Made by a program: the position numbers and the translations under genes | Part shown: positions 9,004-17,887 of the stretch, in pieces | How positions within the stretch are numbered: position 1 is the stretch's first letter | Layout of the letters: each line of letters starts with the position of its first letter | Notes under the pieces: model-generated | What the model saw: the letters and a program-made list of their open reading frames with translations, nothing else | Databases searched by the model: none | Told to the model about the DNA's origin: nothing | Source: Mucilaginibacter terrigena | Lineage (GTDB): Bacteria; Bacteroidota; Bacteroidia; Sphingobacteriales; Sphingobacteriaceae | Direction: 5' to 3' | NCBI RefSeq assembly: GCF_004168255.1 | Contig: NZ_SEWG01000003.1 | Location: 558,001-622,000 of the forward strand | DNA: 64,000 nt

Positions 9004-11715
9004 ATGAAAAAACTGCTTAAAATTGAGACCGGCATTTTGTTTATCATTTTAAATATGGTAACAATCGCGACCGCTTACGGCCAGTCCGGCGCAATAGCCC
9101 TCAAATGCGAACACCTGTCGTCGCCCATTGGTGTTGATGCTGCGCATCCGAGGTTATCCTGGCAGCTAAACGATACCCGGCAGGGGGCTGTGCAATCGGC
9201 CTACCAGGTTTTTGTCGCTAAAGATTCGAGCAGCTTATTATTTACCAAAGCATACAGCTGGGATTCGGGAAAGATCAGATCGTCGGTTAGCAGCATTATT
9301 TATAAAGGCAAAGTGCTGGAATCTTTTACCCGGTACTACTGGAAAGTACGTACCTGGGATAAGAACGGTAAGTTATTGACCGATAGCCGTACCAGTTTTT
9401 TTGAAACAGGCATGATGGGCATGAACAACTGGAAGGGCAACTGGATAAGCGACGAGGGCAGCATCAATACCTTGCCAGCGCCATACTTCAGGAAAACTTT
9501 TGTTGCAGCTAAAAAGATCAGGTCGGCGCGGGCGTATATTGCTGTGGGTGGGTTATACGAGTTATACATTAATGGCAGTAAAGTTGGCAACCACCGTTTA
9601 GACCCCATGTACACCCGGTTCGACAGGCGCAACCTGTATGTTAGTTATGATGTTACCGCCCAACTGCAAAGCGGCAAAAACGCCATCGGGGTGATATTAG
9701 GCAACGGCTGGTATAACCATCAATCGCTGGCGGTATGGAATTTTGACCGCGCGCCATGGCGGCAGCGGCCAACCTTTTGCCTGGACCTGCGCATAACCTA
9801 TGACGACGGTACAACCAATACCATTTATACCGACGATAGCTGGAAAACACACCCGGGCCCCATTGTTTTTAACAGCATTTATACCGGCGAGCATTACGAT
9901 AGCAGGCTGGAAATACCGGGCTGGAACACAGCCAATTTTGATGATAAAAAGTGGAACGAGACAATGCTTAGGGCAGCGCCTTCCCGTCAGATAGTTAGCC
10001 AGCTGATGGCCCCGATACGAAACGTGGAGGAGATAGCTGCCAAATCGATAGTAAAATTCACTGATAAGGATTATGTGATCGACTTGGGCAGGAATATATC
10101 GGGTGTAACAAGGGTAAAGTTACGCGGCGACAGCGGCACAGTAGTGAAGATCATCCATGGTGAAAGGCTTTATCAGGTAACGGCTACAAAACCCGGCGAT
10201 AAGGCCGTTAAGGGGCATGTAGACCTGTCGAATATTGATGTTTATTACCGGCCTAAAGACGATACCGACCCATATCAAACCGATATTGTGATACTGAACG
10301 GTAAAGGCGAGGTGGATTTTATGCCGAAGTTTAACTACAAAGGCTTCCAGTATGTAGAGGTGCTGAGCAGCAACCCCATCCGGCTGCAAAAGGAAGACGT
10401 AACCGGGTATTTTATGCATAGCGATGTGGCCGCGGTAGGTAATATCAGTTCATCAAACCCGTTGATTGATAAGCTGTGGAAGGCTACCAACAATTCTTAC
10501 CTCTCCAACCTTTTTGGCTACCCTACAGATTGCCCGCAGCGCGAAAAGAACGGCTGGACAGGCGACGGCCATTTCGCGGTGGAAACCGGTTTGTTCAATT
10601 TTGACGGCATAACCGTTTACGAAAAATGGATGGCCGACCACCGCGACGAGCAGCAGCCTAACGGTGTGTTGCCCGATATTATCCCTACCGGCGGCTGGGG
10701 CTACGGAACCGCCAACGGTACCGACTGGACAAGCACCATCGCCATTATCCCCTGGAACCTGTATATGTTTTACGGCGATAGCAAACCGCTGGCCGATAAT
10801 TACAATAACATAAAGGCATATGTAAATTATGTTACCGGGATAAGCCCCAACGGCCTTACAACCTTTGGCCGGGGCGATTGGGTGCCTGTAAAATCATCAT
10901 CATCGTTAGAGTACACTTCATCGGTATATTATTATGTTGATGCTACCATATTGGCTAAGGCTGCCAAAATATTGGGTAACCAGGCAGATCTTGCCCGTTA
11001 CAGCGCACTGGCCGCTAAAATTAAAAAAGCTATCAACGATAAATACTTTAACCCCGCTACCTGTATTTATGGCTCGGGTGTACAAACCGAGCTGAGCATG
11101 GCCCTGCAATGGAAGGTAGTGCCCGAAGAATACAGGCTTAAGGTAGCGCAAAATCTTGCCAAACGTGTGGCACAGGATGGCATGCACCTGGATGTAGGCG
11201 TGCTTGGCGCTAAAGCTATTTTAAACGCCCTGAGCGATAACGGGCAAGCGGAAACCGCCTACAAGCTGGCCGCGCAGGATACCTACCCATCCTGGGGTTG
11301 GTGGATAGTGAACGGAGCTACAACCTTATACGAAAATTGGGATATTAACGCGGCGCGGGATATATCATTAAACCACATGATGTTTGGCGAAATAGGGGGC
11401 TGGCTTTTTAAGGGCCTAGGCGGTATTAAGCCAGATGAAACGCAGCCCGGCTTTAAAAACGTGCTGTTGCAGCCAAACTTTGTTACGGGCCTTAGCTATT
11501 TCAATGCCAGCCACGAAGGGCCGTTCGGATTGATAAAATCGTCGTGGTTACGGGATGGGGGTAAGGTGACCTATAATGTGGTGATTCCTGCTAATTCTTC
11601 GGCTACCGTTAAGTTGCCGGTTGATAGTAAGGCGAAGGTGTTTTTAAACGGAAAACAAGTTGCCAACACACAGCACAAGCTAAGTGCGGGGAGTTATCGT
11701 TTCGAGATCAGGTGA
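9004..11715 (+). CDS. Alpha-L-rhamnosidase, GH78
   Basis: This 903-residue exported enzyme should release terminal alpha-L-rhamnose from pectin or other rhamnosides. A signal peptide covers about residues 1-27 (ending ATAYGQ). After it come an N-terminal fibronectin-like/beta domain that begins ALKCEHLSSPIGVD, typical of the family, then beta-sandwich domains, then the (alpha/alpha)6 barrel. The family hallmark DCPQREKNGWTGD begins at Asp509 and contains the general acid region. The C-terminal part ends in a beta domain near residue 815 onward. Length is normal for bacterial GH78. Released rhamnose would be used by the RhaT, RhaI, RhaB and RhaD proteins encoded at the window start. The gene ends 17 bases from the convergent lanthipeptide operon. 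Confidence 0.92.
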   Translation: MKKLLKIETGILFIILNMVTIATAYGQSGAIALKCEHLSSPIGVDAAHPRLSWQLNDTRQGAVQSAYQVFVAKDSSSLLFTKAYSWDSGKIRSSVSSIIYKGKVLESFTRYYWKVRTWDKNGKLLTDSRTSFFETGMMGMNNWKGNWISDEGSINTLPAPYFRKTFVAAKKIRSARAYIAVGGLYELYINGSKVGNHRLDPMYTRFDRRNLYVSYDVTAQLQSGKNAIGVILGNGWYNHQSLAVWNFDRAPWRQRPTFCLDLRITYDDGTTNTIYTDDSWKTHPGPIVFNSIYTGEHYDSRLEIPGWNTANFDDKKWNETMLRAAPSRQIVSQLMAPIRNVEEIAAKSIVKFTDKDYVIDLGRNISGVTRVKLRGDSGTVVKIIHGERLYQVTATKPGDKAVKGHVDLSNIDVYYRPKDDTDPYQTDIVILNGKGEVDFMPKFNYKGFQYVEVLSSNPIRLQKEDVTGYFMHSDVAAVGNISSSNPLIDKLWKATNNSYLSNLFGYPTDCPQREKNGWTGDGHFAVETGLFNFDGITVYEKWMADHRDEQQPNGVLPDIIPTGGWGYGTANGTDWTSTIAIIPWNLYMFYGDSKPLADNYNNIKAYVNYVTGISPNGLTTFGRGDWVPVKSSSSLEYTSSVYYYVDATILAKAAKILGNQADLARYSALAAKIKKAINDKYFNPATCIYGSGVQTELSMALQWKVVPEEYRLKVAQNLAKRVAQDGMHLDVGVLGAKAILNALSDNGQAETAYKLAAQDTYPSWGWWIVNGATTLYENWDINAARDISLNHMMFGEIGGWLFKGLGGIKPDETQPGFKNVLLQPNFVTGLSYFNASHEGPFGLIKSSWLRDGGKVTYNVVIPANSSATVKLPVDSKAKVFLNGKQVANTQHKLSAGSYRFEIR

Positions 11716-11732
11716 TGTAATTAACGCCGGAA

Positions 11733-13085
11733 TCAGGCTAAAAGAGCCGCAGGCATTGGCCTGAACTGCGCGAAGTATTTATGCTTTGATATTTGGCTAT
11801 GCGCGATCTTCCCCCGGAACAGAGGGTAGCTTAGGAGCGAGGCGATCACTCGCTGGATATCGTCAAAAATAACTGCTGCAGAAGCAGGTACGGTTAACGA
11901 ACTGCCGATATACTCTATTTCCAGCTGTTGTAGTTGGTTGCCCCTGCAATCAATACAATTATCTATGCTGAGCAGGTAGGCAAAGCCATCGCTCAACTGG
12001 AACGGGATCTTGGTTTGTAATTTTTCAAAGGAGTTGAGCAGGTCCCAGCCATATTGTTCAAGCACGGATGGCAGCGTACCTGTAGTGCCATTTTTATCGG
12101 TAGTGCGCGAGGCTTCTGTTTTACGTACCAATACCTGGCCGGTTAAATACGCGTTACTTTTTATTTTGGGCGAATAACGTTGCGCGGCGGTTTCCACAAG
12201 TGTGCAATCGATGGTTTCGTCTTTCGGGTCGCGGCAAATATGATAGCGCCGCATCCTCACCACTTTTGATGGCGATGGCAGCAAAAATACAACGGGCAAT
12301 TCGGCGCTTAACCATTGCATAATATCATCAGCGTTTATAGAAGCGTTAGGTGCTATATCAAATTTCGCTTCTATTTCGGGGAAGGCCTTGCTGGTTTGCT
12401 GTGGGATAGTGTTGGCTAACTTGTGCTGCAGCAATAACTCAAGCGATCGGTAATTCATTTCTTTCATTAACCCATCGCGGTTGATAATGCCAAGTACCAG
12501 TTCAACAGCCGCGTTTGCAGGGGCCTTAATTTCCAGCCGCGGGCCCATTTCGCCCAAAAACAGCAGTTGCCTATCCGCGGTAACCAGGTATAAATACCGC
12601 TCCAGGTCGAGGGTTATTCTTTTCAGTTCGCGGTTTTCAAGCGTGCGTGTAGGCTCGATAGACCAGTGCATGCGTTTTGAGATGCGGAATGATTCTAATA
12701 CCAGCGTTTCACCTGCGATGGTTATCTGGTGTAATGCGTGGTTCAGTGTTTCGCCGGGGCAGGCAGCAACCGAGATATTGCCTAACTCCGTTTTTTCGCC
12801 GTGGTTTTTTTTGAACTGTATCTTTCCTGTTATTCCCTGGTTTAAAAAATGTAAAACAGAAACTGCATCCATGTCCTGTAAGTTGGCATAAGTGCGGATC
12901 CTGAGGGTATAATGCGTGTAATCATCAGCATCCGGTTTCTTATAAAACAAGGTAACCGTATGGCTGAACGGGCGCACTATAGGCCTAAACCTTTGTAAAC
13001 GCGCCATAACAACAGATAGGTCGGCTTTAAAAAAGTCGCCTTTCCATTCAATCCTCTCGTTGATCGTTATGTTGGTCAGATCCAT
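11733..13085 (-). CDS. Tandem CYTH/triphosphate-tunnel-like protein in lanthipeptide operon
   Basis: The protein has 450 residues and no signal peptide. It is not one I recognise as a whole, but each half shows the order of motifs of the CYTH/TTM tunnel fold. In the C-terminal half these are FPEIEAKFDI with an ExExK signature at 237-241, VVRMRRYH near 275-281, LVRK at 319-322, and LEIEY with acidic residues at 389 and 391. The N-terminal half has INERIEWKGDF (8-18), YTLRIRTY (59-66), KIQFKKNHG (88-96) and ITLDLERYLY (157-166). TTM proteins bind triphosphates and metal ions. Its start overlaps the preceding gene by 10 bases, and it is the last gene of the lanthipeptide operon, so a role linked to synthesis, immunity or nucleotide sensing is possible but unproven. 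Confidence 0.5.
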   Translation of the reverse strand: MDLTNITINERIEWKGDFFKADLSVVMARLQRFRPIVRPFSHTVTLFYKKPDADDYTHYTLRIRTYANLQDMDAVSVLHFLNQGITGKIQFKKNHGEKTELGNISVAACPGETLNHALHQITIAGETLVLESFRISKRMHWSIEPTRTLENRELKRITLDLERYLYLVTADRQLLFLGEMGPRLEIKAPANAAVELVLGIINRDGLMKEMNYRSLELLLQHKLANTIPQQTSKAFPEIEAKFDIAPNASINADDIMQWLSAELPVVFLLPSPSKVVRMRRYHICRDPKDETIDCTLVETAAQRYSPKIKSNAYLTGQVLVRKTEASRTTDKNGTTGTLPSVLEQYGWDLLNSFEKLQTKIPFQLSDGFAYLLSIDNCIDCRGNQLQQLEIEYIGSSLTVPASAAVIFDDIQRVIASLLSYPLFRGKIAHSQISKHKYFAQFRPMPAALLA

Positions 13086-14128
13086 CGGTATTGGTATAAA
13101 AAATATCCCTTTGCCTGCATCCCCAAACCGGGGATGATAGATAGTTTAATGTGATTAAGGGTACGGTTACAAACATCCAGCCCATAGCTCCCTAATAGTG
13201 CGCTGATGCTCCGTTGATTTATTGGCCAGGTATCGGCATGTGTACTGTATTCAGCTATCCCCGGCCAGCTTAATAAGGCTGCTTTCTTTTGCCCGGAACA
13301 TATATCATCCCTCAACAACTGCTGCATTAACTGTTCCCATTTAGGGCCATCGGCAGGTGCAGTATGTACATAACACTCAAAACCTATCCGCGGGCCAATT
13401 GCCTGCCCTAAAAGGTCGATACATAGCACAAAGTGATCTGTATAATGCCGGTAGTTTTTGAGAACGTGATCCAGTTCTGCAGAGGTTTCATTCCACCCAA
13501 TGGCAGCTAAATAGCTTTGTACATCGTCGAAACCTAACCCTGCAATATTGAGCCTTATACCACGGCTTTTGCGCGATAGCATAGCACCCAAATGCGAAAC
13601 AATACCGCCCTTTGGCAACGCTTTTACGCATCTTTGGATGTTCTGCTTCAGTTCTGCCGACAAATCGGCATCGAATAACAGGTCCAATGCATCGTACAAT
13701 ACCGGGCACGGATCGCTCACCGTGTTGCGAACGGCCATGAATATACCCGGTGCGGGCAATTTATCCATAGCGTTGGCAAGGTCAATCTCCAGCCCCAGTT
13801 CGTTAATATCCCGCCCAATACGCGATTGGTTATTTAACCACAGGCGGTAAATGCCCTCCAGCATTGGCCAATTGGCCTGAGGGAAGAATTCCGGCGGAAT
13901 ACTCCCCTCAAACCTTGGGATATTGGCAAAATAATCTACCTGATCGTTACCGGCTTCTAACCTGCACTCAAACCCGGCAAAAGGCAGAAAAGGTAACTTC
14001 TCTACCAATGCATAGATATTCGCCAATGCCGAAGCCGGCACCAACGATGAAGGCAGGTACGGGGCAACGGTTTTAACACCGTTTACCGCGTCCGAATCCT
14101 GATCGGGTGTTACAGTGTACAAAGGCAT
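13076..14128 (-). CDS. Unrecognised 350-residue protein encoded after the lanthipeptide precursor
   Basis: I do not recognise the family. The predicted protein is soluble, with no signal peptide or membrane helix. It ends in a strand-like segment, HIKLSIIPGLGMQAKGYF, followed by YQYRW. It contains a central GIRLNIAGLGFDDV segment and a HFVLCIDLLG strand, suggesting an alpha/beta enzyme or recognition protein. I start at the ATG at 14128, which overlaps the precursor stop by 19 bases; an upstream in-frame ATG at 14149 lies further inside the precursor. Its stop overlaps the next start by 10 bases, so all three reading frames are translationally chained. Position immediately after the precursor suggests tailoring, leader handling or immunity. 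Confidence 0.6.
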   Translation of the reverse strand: MPLYTVTPDQDSDAVNGVKTVAPYLPSSLVPASALANIYALVEKLPFLPFAGFECRLEAGNDQVDYFANIPRFEGSIPPEFFPQANWPMLEGIYRLWLNNQSRIGRDINELGLEIDLANAMDKLPAPGIFMAVRNTVSDPCPVLYDALDLLFDADLSAELKQNIQRCVKALPKGGIVSHLGAMLSRKSRGIRLNIAGLGFDDVQSYLAAIGWNETSAELDHVLKNYRHYTDHFVLCIDLLGQAIGPRIGFECYVHTAPADGPKWEQLMQQLLRDDICSGQKKAALLSWPGIAEYSTHADTWPINQRSISALLGSYGLDVCNRTLNHIKLSIIPGLGMQAKGYFLYQYRWI

Positions 14129-14430
14129 CTTTGTGTACTGGCCCCGCAATCTAACGTGTACGATGGGTTAGGCAAAGTTGATGAGCTGCCGCAGCCTGCT
14201 TTTGCCGTCATAGCGCCCGCCTGCAAATTAGAATCCGCTGGTGAATCGCCGCCTTGTAATTTTTCCATTTCGGAGTTTACGTCATCAGCCGAAAATGAAA
14301 AGCCATGTTTTTGACCAAGAGCTGCAATGTTTGCAGCAAAGTCGCCGTTTTCTGCAGCAGATAATGCCTCTTGTTGCAGGTTAGTGTCTGTTAATAATTG
14401 TTTTCTGAAGTCCTCGATTTTGTTTGACAT
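14110..14430 (-). CDS. Class II lanthipeptide precursor with Nif11-type leader
   Basis: This 106-residue peptide begins MSNKIEDFRKQLLTD and shows the Nif11 leader pattern: an early helix, LQQEALSAA, then HGFSFSADDV, then a double glycine at residues 60-61. The last 27 residues, from Cys80, form a likely core with Cys at 80, 95, 102 and 104 and Ser/Thr at 82-85, 90, 92, 98, 99 and 105, enough for up to four thioether rings. I chose the ATG at 14430 rather than an upstream one at 14475, because the extra 15 residues are AT-driven and overlap the LanM end. The gene starts 32 bases after lanM. LanM should dehydrate Ser/Thr and add Cys to them; the product is probably cut after the double glycine or nearer AKAG at 76-79. 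Confidence 0.85.
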   Translation of the reverse strand: MSNKIEDFRKQLLTDTNLQQEALSAAENGDFAANIAALGQKHGFSFSADDVNSEMEKLQGGDSPADSNLQAGAMTAKAGCGSSSTLPNPSYTLDCGASTQRCLCTL

Positions 14431-14462
14431 GATTTGTATTTGTTTTAGGTTAATATTAAAGT

Positions 14463-17400
14463 TTATGATTCCCACAGTAACACTGACGGAATGTTAGGTG
14501 AATGCAGCCGCAGTAATTGATACCCGATACCCGCCATGCCCAAAAACAGGCCAGGTTTAAACGCCGTGCCCGGTGTATTGCAAAACAGTTGGTAGCTTCC
14601 TTCCCGGGCGGCCTGGGTTACAATATGGGTGGTGATCTCTGCTATATGAGCGGTTAGTTCCGGCTTGTTTAATTTTCGCGATGCTTCAAGCAACAGGTCT
14701 ATACGGCCAAAATTTCCGCAGCATAAATAATCGGGGTGATCTGTGCCGAATGCCAGTGTACAATCTATGGCGGCATTAATATGCTCAACTGTTTCGGTTG
14801 ATGCATGAGTATCAAGCGTTGCAAGCCTCGCCAGGCCGATGCCGGGAGCGCCATGGCACCAGGTGGTAGTAAAACCGTAGCTACCCTCTTTAAACGAGAA
14901 CGAGCGCAGATCGGGCCAGTTTTTATGCGCTGCCGAATACATGGCATCTTCAAATGCTATCCCCTTTTTGGCAGCGTCCACAAAACTTTGATTGCCGTTT
15001 ACCTCATATAACCGTATCAGTGCATAAGTGATACCCGCGGCCCCATGCGCGAAACCACAAAGCGGGGTATCTTCAAATGTTAGCCAGGCCTGGTGCCCGT
15101 TGTAGGTAGCGAGGTTTTTAACCAGATGCTTTCCGCACCATACAGCACGTTCCAAAACTTCGGCATTTTGGGTAGCTTTATATAAGGCTAATAAGCCTAA
15201 TATCGCGCCCGAACTCCCGCTGATGATATCTAAAGATCGATCTTCGTCAATTATATTTTTGGTGATAAAAGTTGATGCGGTGTAAGCATCATCCAGTAAT
15301 CCGGGTTCATCTAAAAGGTCGGCTATACGTATAAAGGCATAGATAAAAGAACCTATGCCTGATGCCGCGCCAATCCTTAACAGGCGAGCAAATTCTTCGC
15401 GATCATTTTCCTCAGGAACTTGAATTTGAGTGCGCAGGTTTGATATGCTGTTTAGCGCTAATGTCTTGTATTTGTCTATGCCACTTGCTTTATACAGCGT
15501 AGCCAGATATAATGCTATGCCGCAACGCCCGCTATATATGCTATCGTCGAGCGGTTGCAACTGGTATCGGTCGGCCTCGGGGAAGTGTGCAAGTCCTATC
15601 CAGTTTAAACTGTTTTGAGCGCCAATAATGGCCGTTTGTTCGATCGCGTCGCCAATTTTAATGGCTTCTGCCAATAGGTCTTCCGGTGTTAATTTTGATA
15701 CAAAGGGGGCTTTTAAGGTAGCTTTTTCTCCCGATCTTAAAGCCTCCAGCCGTTCGTAATTCTGCGAAAATCTTGCGTGGAACGCCCCGCGAATAATAGT
15801 TAATTGCTGGGCCAGCTTTGCGGGGTTCATGGCTGTTATTCGCCCGGCCAGGTCATCGCAGCTTGCCGATCTGAAAAAGCCAGGGATAAATTCTCCTGAT
15901 TTGAGTTGAAGGCTTGTGCTGCTTGTCGAACACGAGAAATACGGAATGTCCAGGTGCAGCAGATCGTTTTGCTCTTCCTTAAATATGGGCCAGCTTTTTG
16001 GAAGCTCTTTTTCAGAGATGTAGGCTACTGCAAGCGCATCTATCTCCATGCTGAAACTGATGCCGTTTTGCAGTGCTTCGGGCTGTAATGCTGTACGTAA
16101 TATACTCGAATAAATATTAGTAGACCGGTATACATAACGCACCGTTTGATCTTTGAAACTTGCCGAAATGCTTTCTTTTTCAAATGCCGGCAGGTCATAA
16201 ATAAAATTATAAAAGCGTTCAAACCCGGCTATGATATTATCGGTATAAGGCTGAAAGGAAACAGCCTCGCCGTTTAGCAGGGGCATGTTTTGCTTTTGTG
16301 GTCGTTCAAATTCTTTATACTTTCGCGACATCGAGTCGGTGTTGATGCCGGTCCATTCCAAACGCCTGGTGCGTTCCTGGCCCTGGTCTTCGCTGCCAAA
16401 GCCGCTTACATCAACTGATGTTTTAGGGTCTTTGCCAAACTCCCAGCGGGGAAGCATTCCCGTTCTTAACACCGAATCCCAAAAAAGGTCTTCCATATCG
16501 CGGGAAGTACTTGTATCTGCCTGCCCGAATATGGCCTTGTTTACATAAGGGTGTAAAAGTGTTTCGGTATCAACCAATACCGGATATTCGCTGTTGGCTA
16601 TGATGTTTTCGTAATGGCAATCTACACCGCCCAGTAAATATATAGCGGCAAGCAGCATACCCGAGCGCTCGTAAAACCGGGCGATCTGATCCGGCCTGGT
16701 ACAGGTTTTATGGTCGATGTATCCTACCCAGCAATGTGTGTTAAGATCAAGTATTTCTGACACATGGAAAGCACTGCCTTCCTTTTGCATCCGTTTATTA
16801 CACCAGGCTAAAAAACTGTAATAAGCCGCTTCAACACCGCCGTTCTTGGGTTTGTACACCAACTTTTCACCCGAATCAAAATAAACAGCTGTTACCGTCC
16901 TTCCGTTATTGTGATAATCTGATAAATTGGGGATCACTTTGATCACGGTATGATAAACCGGCCCAAATTTAGCTTTAATGGCGGGCAGGTCCTGCTGCAA
17001 CCGGGTTATAAATTCGGTAGTTGTTTGCAGCCAGTAGGTTATGCGTTGTGCAACTACCCTGCCCAATGCAGCATACTTAATAAAGAAAGCGGAAAGTCCG
17101 TTTGCTTTTTCGCGGTTTATAAACGCTTGATAGTGGGCATCTTTTTGTGCGGTAAAAACCGATTCCTGCATCAGCATGTTCAGCTTATTGATGGCAGCCG
17201 GGCGGAAATCTTTAAATTCGTTATACAGGCAGGAGCCCAGATCCTCTGCTAATTGGTTGAGCAAACCGGACTGGAACTGGTCTAAAATAGCAGGGCTTAT
17301 ATTATCGATGTCATCTAATGTATCATCAAGCAGGTTGCGGGCGTGCCGGGCGAAGGGGTAGCATAGTTCCCAAAATGCAATCTCGGTGTGCAAGCCCTCT

Positions 17401-17765
17401 CGTGTTGCCGCATCCAGGGTTTCGGGCGAAAAGGATATCACCTTTTCAAGGCAATCTTCAAGCAGATTGGTCCAGTCGTTTACATTGGTATTAGGGTAGA
17501 AGTTGCTGTCAGTTACCAATTCACGGGCCGTTTCCTGATCCAGATTGTCCCAATTAAGCCGCTTTAAAAAAAGATCAGGTTTGTCTTGTGCCGATGTTTG
17601 TATCCACCTTGTTAAGCGATCTTCGATAATTTCTATCTCATCTGCAGGGGTTATCTGGTTAGGTACCCCGGGTTGATTTATCCGCTCTGATAAAAATTGG
17701 GCCCGCACGGATAAATCGAGAAGGTCGATGTTTCCTTCGGATAAAACGGCGGTTTTCGGGTCCAT
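14463..17765 (-). CDS. lanM: Class II lanthipeptide synthetase LanM, CCG type
   Basis: The 1,100-residue cytoplasmic synthetase first phosphorylates and dehydrates Ser/Thr of the precursor, then forms lanthionine rings. The N-terminal dehydratase half contains a VYKPKNGG lysine segment near 302-308, DCHYEN at 382-387 and DTET at 399-402, matching the kinase-like active site. The LanC-like cyclase half has HGAAG with His907, WCHG with Cys970-His971, and CCGN with Cys1015-Cys1016. The normal third zinc ligand in most LanM proteins is the His of a CHG motif; here it is replaced by Cys, placing the enzyme with the CCG group that includes the multi-substrate ProcM. Length is typical. The precursor gene follows directly on the same strand. 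Confidence 0.93.
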   Translation of the reverse strand: MDPKTAVLSEGNIDLLDLSVRAQFLSERINQPGVPNQITPADEIEIIEDRLTRWIQTSAQDKPDLFLKRLNWDNLDQETARELVTDSNFYPNTNVNDWTNLLEDCLEKVISFSPETLDAATREGLHTEIAFWELCYPFARHARNLLDDTLDDIDNISPAILDQFQSGLLNQLAEDLGSCLYNEFKDFRPAAINKLNMLMQESVFTAQKDAHYQAFINREKANGLSAFFIKYAALGRVVAQRITYWLQTTTEFITRLQQDLPAIKAKFGPVYHTVIKVIPNLSDYHNNGRTVTAVYFDSGEKLVYKPKNGGVEAAYYSFLAWCNKRMQKEGSAFHVSEILDLNTHCWVGYIDHKTCTRPDQIARFYERSGMLLAAIYLLGGVDCHYENIIANSEYPVLVDTETLLHPYVNKAIFGQADTSTSRDMEDLFWDSVLRTGMLPRWEFGKDPKTSVDVSGFGSEDQGQERTRRLEWTGINTDSMSRKYKEFERPQKQNMPLLNGEAVSFQPYTDNIIAGFERFYNFIYDLPAFEKESISASFKDQTVRYVYRSTNIYSSILRTALQPEALQNGISFSMEIDALAVAYISEKELPKSWPIFKEEQNDLLHLDIPYFSCSTSSTSLQLKSGEFIPGFFRSASCDDLAGRITAMNPAKLAQQLTIIRGAFHARFSQNYERLEALRSGEKATLKAPFVSKLTPEDLLAEAIKIGDAIEQTAIIGAQNSLNWIGLAHFPEADRYQLQPLDDSIYSGRCGIALYLATLYKASGIDKYKTLALNSISNLRTQIQVPEENDREEFARLLRIGAASGIGSFIYAFIRIADLLDEPGLLDDAYTASTFITKNIIDEDRSLDIISGSSGAILGLLALYKATQNAEVLERAVWCGKHLVKNLATYNGHQAWLTFEDTPLCGFAHGAAGITYALIRLYEVNGNQSFVDAAKKGIAFEDAMYSAAHKNWPDLRSFSFKEGSYGFTTTWCHGAPGIGLARLATLDTHASTETVEHINAAIDCTLAFGTDHPDYLCCGNFGRIDLLLEASRKLNKPELTAHIAEITTHIVTQAAREGSYQLFCNTPGTAFKPGLFLGMAGIGYQLLRLHSPNIPSVLLWES

Positions 17766-17817
17766 TTATTGGGTTTAATTAGGTTCCAATAAATATAATA
17801 ATATATTATGTTGCCAT

Positions 17818-17853
17818 AAAAAGGTTTTTTTCACCTAATATAAGGTGCTTTTT
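17818..17853 (-). terminator. Possible terminator after the DUF2236 gene
   Basis: On the minus strand AAAAAG and CACCT are followed, after a short AT-rich loop, by AGGTG and CTTTTT, giving an interrupted hairpin that ends in five T residues. It begins 35 bases after the DUF2236 stop and 50 bases before the lanM start. If real, it separates the upstream pair of genes from the lanthipeptide transcript and means the lanM promoter lies between 17,766 and about 17,817. Confidence 0.35.
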
Positions 17854-17887
17854 AGCTGTTTATAAGCAGTAAGTAATATTTGGCAAA

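Noticed and set aside
13076..14128. Peptide prenyltransferase of the cyanobactin (PagF/LynF) type
   Set aside because: The context and size fit, but I could not find the expected motif order when reading the sequence; left as unrecognised.
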